Part shown: positions 6,909-9,896 of the stretch, piece by piece
Layout: each line of letters starts with the position of its first letter
Numbering within the stretch: position 1 is the first letter of the stretch
Source of the DNA: DATLBY01 sp035526665
GTDB lineage: Bacteria; Acidobacteriota; Terriglobia; Bryobacterales; Bryobacteraceae
DNA length: 9,896 bases
Assembly: GCA_035526665.1 (NCBI GenBank)
Contig: DATLBY010000476.1
Coordinates: 1 to 9,896, forward strand
Direction of reading: 5' to 3'
Translations under genes and position numbers: made by a program
Notes under the pieces: model-generated
Databases searched by the model: none
Told to the model about the DNA's origin: nothing
What the model saw: only the letters and a program-made list of their open reading frames with translations

Positions 6909-7281
6909 TCGCGGAACTGGTCGCCCGATTCGAGTTATCCACAGGTTCTCGCGCATACTCCCAAGACACGGTTGTATTTCGCAATCGCGGGAAACGATGT
7001 TGCTTCGATCAGATCACTGGCGGCCAGAATTCAGCCGCGTGAACCGGAACCGTACACAACGCTCGGACAGGCACTGCGGGCTTGAACGGACGCCGGATAA
7101 TGAGCGGACATATTCCCAGATGTCCTTCATTCGTTCAGGTTGTGTACCGTTGGTTGTCGCCCGGTGGATGACCTTCAGGCGATTAAGTCCAGCGCTAAAA
7201 GTATCGTGTTCTTTGCGAGCAGCTCGGCGAAAGGCGCTTGCTCAACGCCGTCGAAGCAATGCAGTAATGCACTAATGCAGT
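6909..7281. other. Non-coding stretch after the hydrolase gene, nothing identified
   Basis: No gene, RNA or clear terminator was recognised in these 373 bases. Short frames exist on both strands, for example a plus-strand frame 6997-7275 and a minus-strand frame near 7260-7180 reading PFAELLAKNTILLALDLIA, but none has a ribosome binding site or a recognisable family. The far end carries two copies of TAATGCA (7265-7271, 7273-7279) just before the IS66-type end. The stretch may be decayed mobile DNA, like the neighbouring piece, but I cannot show it. Confidence 0.35.
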
Positions 7282-7450
7282 GTAAGCGTCTGAGCAATCC
7301 AACTTGAGCGAGTGGCCGCGAATGGCGCGCGATTGCGGGATGAGTAAAGAAACGGAACGGTTTGCCGAGATGCGGCGGGAGCTGGAGGAGTTCCAGGCTG
7401 GCGGGTTATCCCGACAGGAGTTTGGTCAGCAGCGCTGCATTCCGCAGCTG
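7282..7450 (+). mobile_element. Left-end remnant of an IS66-family element
   Basis: GTAAGCGTCTGAGC at 7282 resembles the GTAAGCG start of IS66-family terminal inverted repeats. About 45 bp further in begins a frame whose first 30-odd residues look like the small accessory protein that opens IS66 operons. The TnpB and TnpC genes and the right end are missing, so only an end fragment survives. The inner boundary near 7450 is where the recognisable protein similarity stops. No target duplication can be confirmed. Confidence 0.45.
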
Positions 7451-7633
7451 ATTGCAAAACTCGCAAATTGTACAGGCGTTGCTCGGTCGTCCCGAATCTT
7501 GAAACCTTCGCCACCCCGTGGGTCGCTTAAAAAACATGCGTGCTCCTCTCGCTTGCTTTTGGCGATGCGCGAACATGGACGGGTCCAGCAGGCGCTGCGC
7601 CGATCACGCTTCCGCATTACTTCACCGCGTTAA
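7340..7633 (+). pseudogene. IS66 accessory protein (TnpA-like), truncated
   Basis: From ATG 7340 the frame reads MSKETERFAEMRRELEEF, then QAGGLSRQEFGQQRCIP. This fits the N-terminal helix-turn-helix of the IS66 TnpA-type accessory protein, in which an SGLSRREFCxRxGI-like segment precedes a tryptophan-containing motif. Here the similarity stops at about 7445, and the remaining frame to 7633 (basic, Ser/Arg-rich) looks like random translation running into the 3' end of the convergent DUF1963 gene. The frame is therefore a truncated fragment with a spurious tail. Recognition rests on a short motif only. Confidence 0.45.
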
Positions 7634-9339
7634 TAAGCGCTGGCGATCAGCTTCACGTTGTCAAATCGACGTTCTCGCAAATCGGCGGGCCGGATCATAA
7701 ATTGCAAGACACCTTCGCCAAATTTGAGGCCGATGGGCTCCCGCGAAGATAGTTCCAGCAGCAACAGCCATTCTTCCAGATATTCCTCGACATAGCCCTG
7801 TACGAAACTAGGCGGTCCGAACATATGGTTCGGGCAGGGCGCATGGAGTGAGCGCATCTCCTTCAGAGAACCTTCCGCCTTACGGGCCTTCCACGTCGCC
7901 ACTGCGTCAGGCCTGCTCCAGTCGGGATATTCCTCGTGAAGATACGCCGAGGCGAGTGCGTGACGCTCCGCGCAGGTGGCCACCAGATCCGCCGGAAGTG
8001 CCGCGGCGGCTTCGCTCCCCAGCCCGAGAGTGACATTGACACATTCCGCAACAAGCGGGCCCCAACCCCGCGCGAGTACAGCCTCCAATCCCTCCATCCA
8101 GTGCCAGATGTCGTCGGACATGGCCGGTTCGACTCTGGCTGCGGGCCGGTGAGTTGCGGCAGTTGCATAAAGTTTCACTGCTTCATCTCGCCAGACCTGG
8201 AACTTCGCCTCGCGTTCGGCCTCGCTTGCTTCGCGCAGCAGCCAACTCTCCGGCCGTCGCAACTCATCAAGCACCTTGGCCACCACCACACGAACGGCGG
8301 CATGATCGTGCGGAAAGGCGGCAAACGGACGCCCGAAGGGCAACCGTTGCAACTCTTCTCGCCGTTTGGCCAGAGGTATTCCCCTTGGATGCTCCACGAG
8401 CAGCAGCGCCTCGCCGGCGGCGTCACCATCATTCCAGAAAAGTGCTCCCCGATCCTCCCCCTTGGCATTGTTCGGTGGAGGCGGATACGAGAGTGCTATC
8501 GGCAGGAACGGCCATTTCGGCAGAAAGCGTGGCACATCTTGGCCTTGCTCTGGGATCCAGGGCGAGCAATAAGGAACCTGGTAGGCTCCCTGGTCACCAT
8601 ACACTGGCGGGAGGCCGGCCGGGATGGGCAAGGACTGACTTCCATTCTCTGGGCCCGGCGTATGGATGAATTGAAAGTCGAACGGGTCGCCCCAGGTCAA
8701 ATCAGCGAACAGGTACAACACACCGCTGTCTGGAATCAGGCCAGTTCCATCCTGAGCTGCGAGCTCGGCGCAATCCACCTGCAGGATGAAGGAGAGGGGT
8801 GAATTCCCCTCCTTGTTGCGAACCAGTGGCCAAACTAGTTGAGCCGGCCCAACCGGTACGCCCCCATAGAACGATAGCCCGGCCATCGAGGGCGGCGGGC
8901 AGATCTCGCGAAAGACGATCGGGGAAAGGCTTCCGCGCTCGACGATCGGGCCGGCTTGAGGCACCTGTGTTTGTGGCGGTATGCCGGGTCCGTTCGCGGC
9001 GACCACTTCAGGCTTGCTCCATCCGGCTGCATTTTCCGGCGCCTGGGCGCGAGCTTTCGAGATCGGCGACAGTACCGCGGCGGAGTGTTGGGAGCGACCC
9101 TCGCGCGACACCGGCTTGGCAGATGCCGCATCTGCCATCGGCCCAACTTTCGGCCAGCCACGCAACAGCGCCCAATCAAGCAATGCAGCGATCAGTCCAA
9201 ACGTCGAGGCCGCAAAGACCAGCGCCTTCACAGGGGGTAATGTGTTCACGCCGCTAACCACCGATGCTTTGCCGATCGCCAGCACGAGAGCAGCACCAGC
9301 GGCGCAGAGAAAAACGGCCAAGCTGCGAGGGATGCTCAT
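7630..9339 (-). CDS. Membrane-anchored DUF1963 (YwqG-like) protein
   Basis: This is a 569-residue protein. Residues about 6-28 (SLAVFLCAAGAALVLAIG) and 36-58 (VKALVFAASTFGLIAALL) form two predicted transmembrane helices. A low-complexity Ala/Pro/Ser linker covers about 65-138. The remainder matches the DUF1963/YwqG fold: AGLSFYGGVP and AQLVWP near 153-170, LSFILQVDC (182-190), SGVLYLFAD (205-213), HMFGPPSFVQG, then WLLLLEL, GEGVLQFMI (541-549) and a final DLRERRFDNVKLIASAY. The function of this domain family is not established. Most members are shorter soluble proteins, so the N-terminal anchor is notable. A stretch rich in Arg/Glu and Ala (about 320-470) looks like an insertion relative to compact members. 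The start at 9339 has AGGAG eight bases upstream. The gene is monocistronic in view and divergent from the cytochrome gene. Confidence 0.85.
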   Translation of the reverse strand: MSIPRSLAVFLCAAGAALVLAIGKASVVSGVNTLPPVKALVFAASTFGLIAALLDWALLRGWPKVGPMADAASAKPVSREGRSQHSAAVLSPISKARAQAPENAAGWSKPEVVAANGPGIPPQTQVPQAGPIVERGSLSPIVFREICPPPSMAGLSFYGGVPVGPAQLVWPLVRNKEGNSPLSFILQVDCAELAAQDGTGLIPDSGVLYLFADLTWGDPFDFQFIHTPGPENGSQSLPIPAGLPPVYGDQGAYQVPYCSPWIPEQGQDVPRFLPKWPFLPIALSYPPPPNNAKGEDRGALFWNDGDAAGEALLLVEHPRGIPLAKRREELQRLPFGRPFAAFPHDHAAVRVVVAKVLDELRRPESWLLREASEAEREAKFQVWRDEAVKLYATAATHRPAARVEPAMSDDIWHWMEGLEAVLARGWGPLVAECVNVTLGLGSEAAAALPADLVATCAERHALASAYLHEEYPDWSRPDAVATWKARKAEGSLKEMRSLHAPCPNHMFGPPSFVQGYVEEYLEEWLLLLELSSREPIGLKFGEGVLQFMIRPADLRERRFDNVKLIASAY

Positions 9340-9342
9340 GAA

Positions 9343-9348
9343 TCTCCT
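9343..9348 (-). promoter_or_regulatory. Ribosome binding site of the DUF1963 gene
   Basis: AGGAGA on the minus strand lies three bases from the ATG at 9339, its AGGAG core four bases away. Spacing is slightly short but the match is good and agrees with the start of the first transmembrane helix. Confidence 0.55.
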
Positions 9349-9478
9349 GATCCCGACAGTGTAACGGACCTGGGCTAGGAGAATTCAGGCATGGCCGCGT
9401 GCGTGCGAATCCCTGGAAGCAACCCGGGAATCGACCTGCCGACCCCGACTGACTCCCCCGCGAATCTGGCGAAATAGA

Positions 9479-9484
9479 TATAAT
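9479..9484 (+). promoter_or_regulatory. Possible -10 box of the cytochrome gene
   Basis: TATAAT lies 29 bases before the ATG at 9514 and would give a leader of about 23 nt containing the GGGAG ribosome binding site. No -35 hexamer near consensus occurs 16-18 bp upstream, so this is only suggestive. Confidence 0.3.
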
Positions 9485-9513
9485 CGGCCTGATAAGGTTC
9501 CGGGAGCCCCTGA

Positions 9514-9896
9514 ATGCCATTTCTGGCTAACCGCCCGCCGCGATGCGGGCCGGCGCATATTTTTGCGTTGTTGCTGGTCGCCTCCGCCGCGTTTGCTCCT
9601 GGCGCGGGAGGACAGCCCAACTTTTCTTCCGAGGTCGCTCCATTATTAAAAGACAAGTGCGTTGCCTGCCATGGTCCCGCCCAACAGATGGCGGCGCTCA
9701 ACCTGAGTAGCTCCGAAGCCCTCCTCAAAGGTGGACAAAACGGTCCTTCTGTTATACCGGGTAAGGCCGCCGATAGCCGATTGTATAAACGCGTCGCCGG
9801 CCTGGAACAACCTGCCATGCCGTTGGGCAACAAACTCAGTGACCGCGAAGTTCAGATCCTTAAGGACTGGATCGACAACGGCGCCAGATGGGAAGG
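9514..9896 (+). CDS. Secreted cytochrome c-like protein (PSCyt1 type), 5' part only
   Basis: The visible 127 residues start with a basic N-terminus and a signal peptide (hydrophobic IFALLLVASAAFA, residues 16-28). A cytochrome c module follows: FSSEVAPLLKDKCVACHGP with the haem-binding CVACH at 49-53, and a candidate axial Met in PAMPLG at residue 102. DREVQILKDWIDNGARW resembles the end of the planctomycete-type cytochrome c (PSCyt1) domain. In the family this domain is usually followed by DUF1549 and DUF1553 (PSCyt2/PSD1) domains in proteins of about 700-1000 residues; whether that holds here lies beyond the window. GGGAG (9502-9506) sits seven bases before the ATG, supporting the start. 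Its role is likely periplasmic redox chemistry, but no partner is visible. The frame is open to the right edge. Confidence 0.88.
   Translation, partial: MPFLANRPPRCGPAHIFALLLVASAAFAPGAGGQPNFSSEVAPLLKDKCVACHGPAQQMAALNLSSSEALLKGGQNGPSVIPGKAADSRLYKRVAGLEQPAMPLGNKLSDREVQILKDWIDNGARWE

Noticed and set aside
7426..7617. Minus-strand frame of 63 codons just downstream of the DUF1963 gene
   Set aside because: It overlaps the IS66 accessory fragment on the other strand, has no ribosome binding site and no family resemblance.
7936..8802. 288-codon plus-strand reading frame
   Set aside because: It is entirely antisense to the DUF1963 gene, whose protein has coherent domain motifs; the long open frame is expected from G+C-rich codon use.
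1..9896. CRISPR arrays, tRNA or rRNA genes, toxin-antitoxin pairs, phage genes
   Set aside because: No regularly spaced repeats, cloverleaf-like or rRNA-like stretches, or paired small genes were found on reading both strands.

Overview
The window looks like chromosomal DNA from a soil-type Acidobacteriota, most probably of the Solibacter/Bryobacterales kind. This is inferred from gene content: an Oar-like TonB-dependent receptor with an N-terminal carboxypeptidase-regulatory-like domain, a large secreted alpha/beta hydrolase, and the start of a PSCyt1-type secreted cytochrome c protein. The moderately high G+C and the worn insertion-sequence debris fit. No rRNA, tRNA, CRISPR array or complete mobile element was seen.

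Left part (1-1039): the first 13 codons of a minus-strand gene run off the left edge. Next comes a graveyard of mobile DNA, all on the minus strand. The 3' end of a group II intron (maturase C-terminus, domain V, domain VI) is joined directly to the 5' part of an IS110-family element (a frameshifted N-terminal transposase fragment plus its long non-coding left end, where a bridge RNA would lie).

Centre (1040-6908): two intact divergent genes share a 148-bp intergenic region. Leftward is a 1145-residue TonB-dependent outer-membrane receptor with a near-consensus sigma70 promoter and a strong ribosome binding site. Rightward is a ~760-residue exported protein with two alpha/beta-hydrolase modules; the first has Glu in place of the nucleophilic Ser and the second has an apparently intact Ser-Asp-His triad. 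A plausible reading is uptake of a substrate by the receptor and hydrolysis of an ester-containing compound by the hydrolase, but nothing in the sequence names the substrate.

Right part (6909-9896): about 370 bp with no recognisable gene is followed by a left-end remnant of an IS66-family element. Then comes an intact minus-strand gene for a membrane-anchored DUF1963 (YwqG-like) protein. Divergent from it is the start of a secreted cytochrome c-like protein (CVACH haem motif) that runs off the right edge.

The receptor/hydrolase pair is the only obvious functional partnership. I do not see convincing evidence of an undescribed multi-gene system. The most unusual items are the tandem hydrolase with a Ser-to-Glu nucleophile elbow, the IS110/group II intron chimera with a possible fossil bridge RNA, and the two-helix membrane anchor on a DUF1963 protein.
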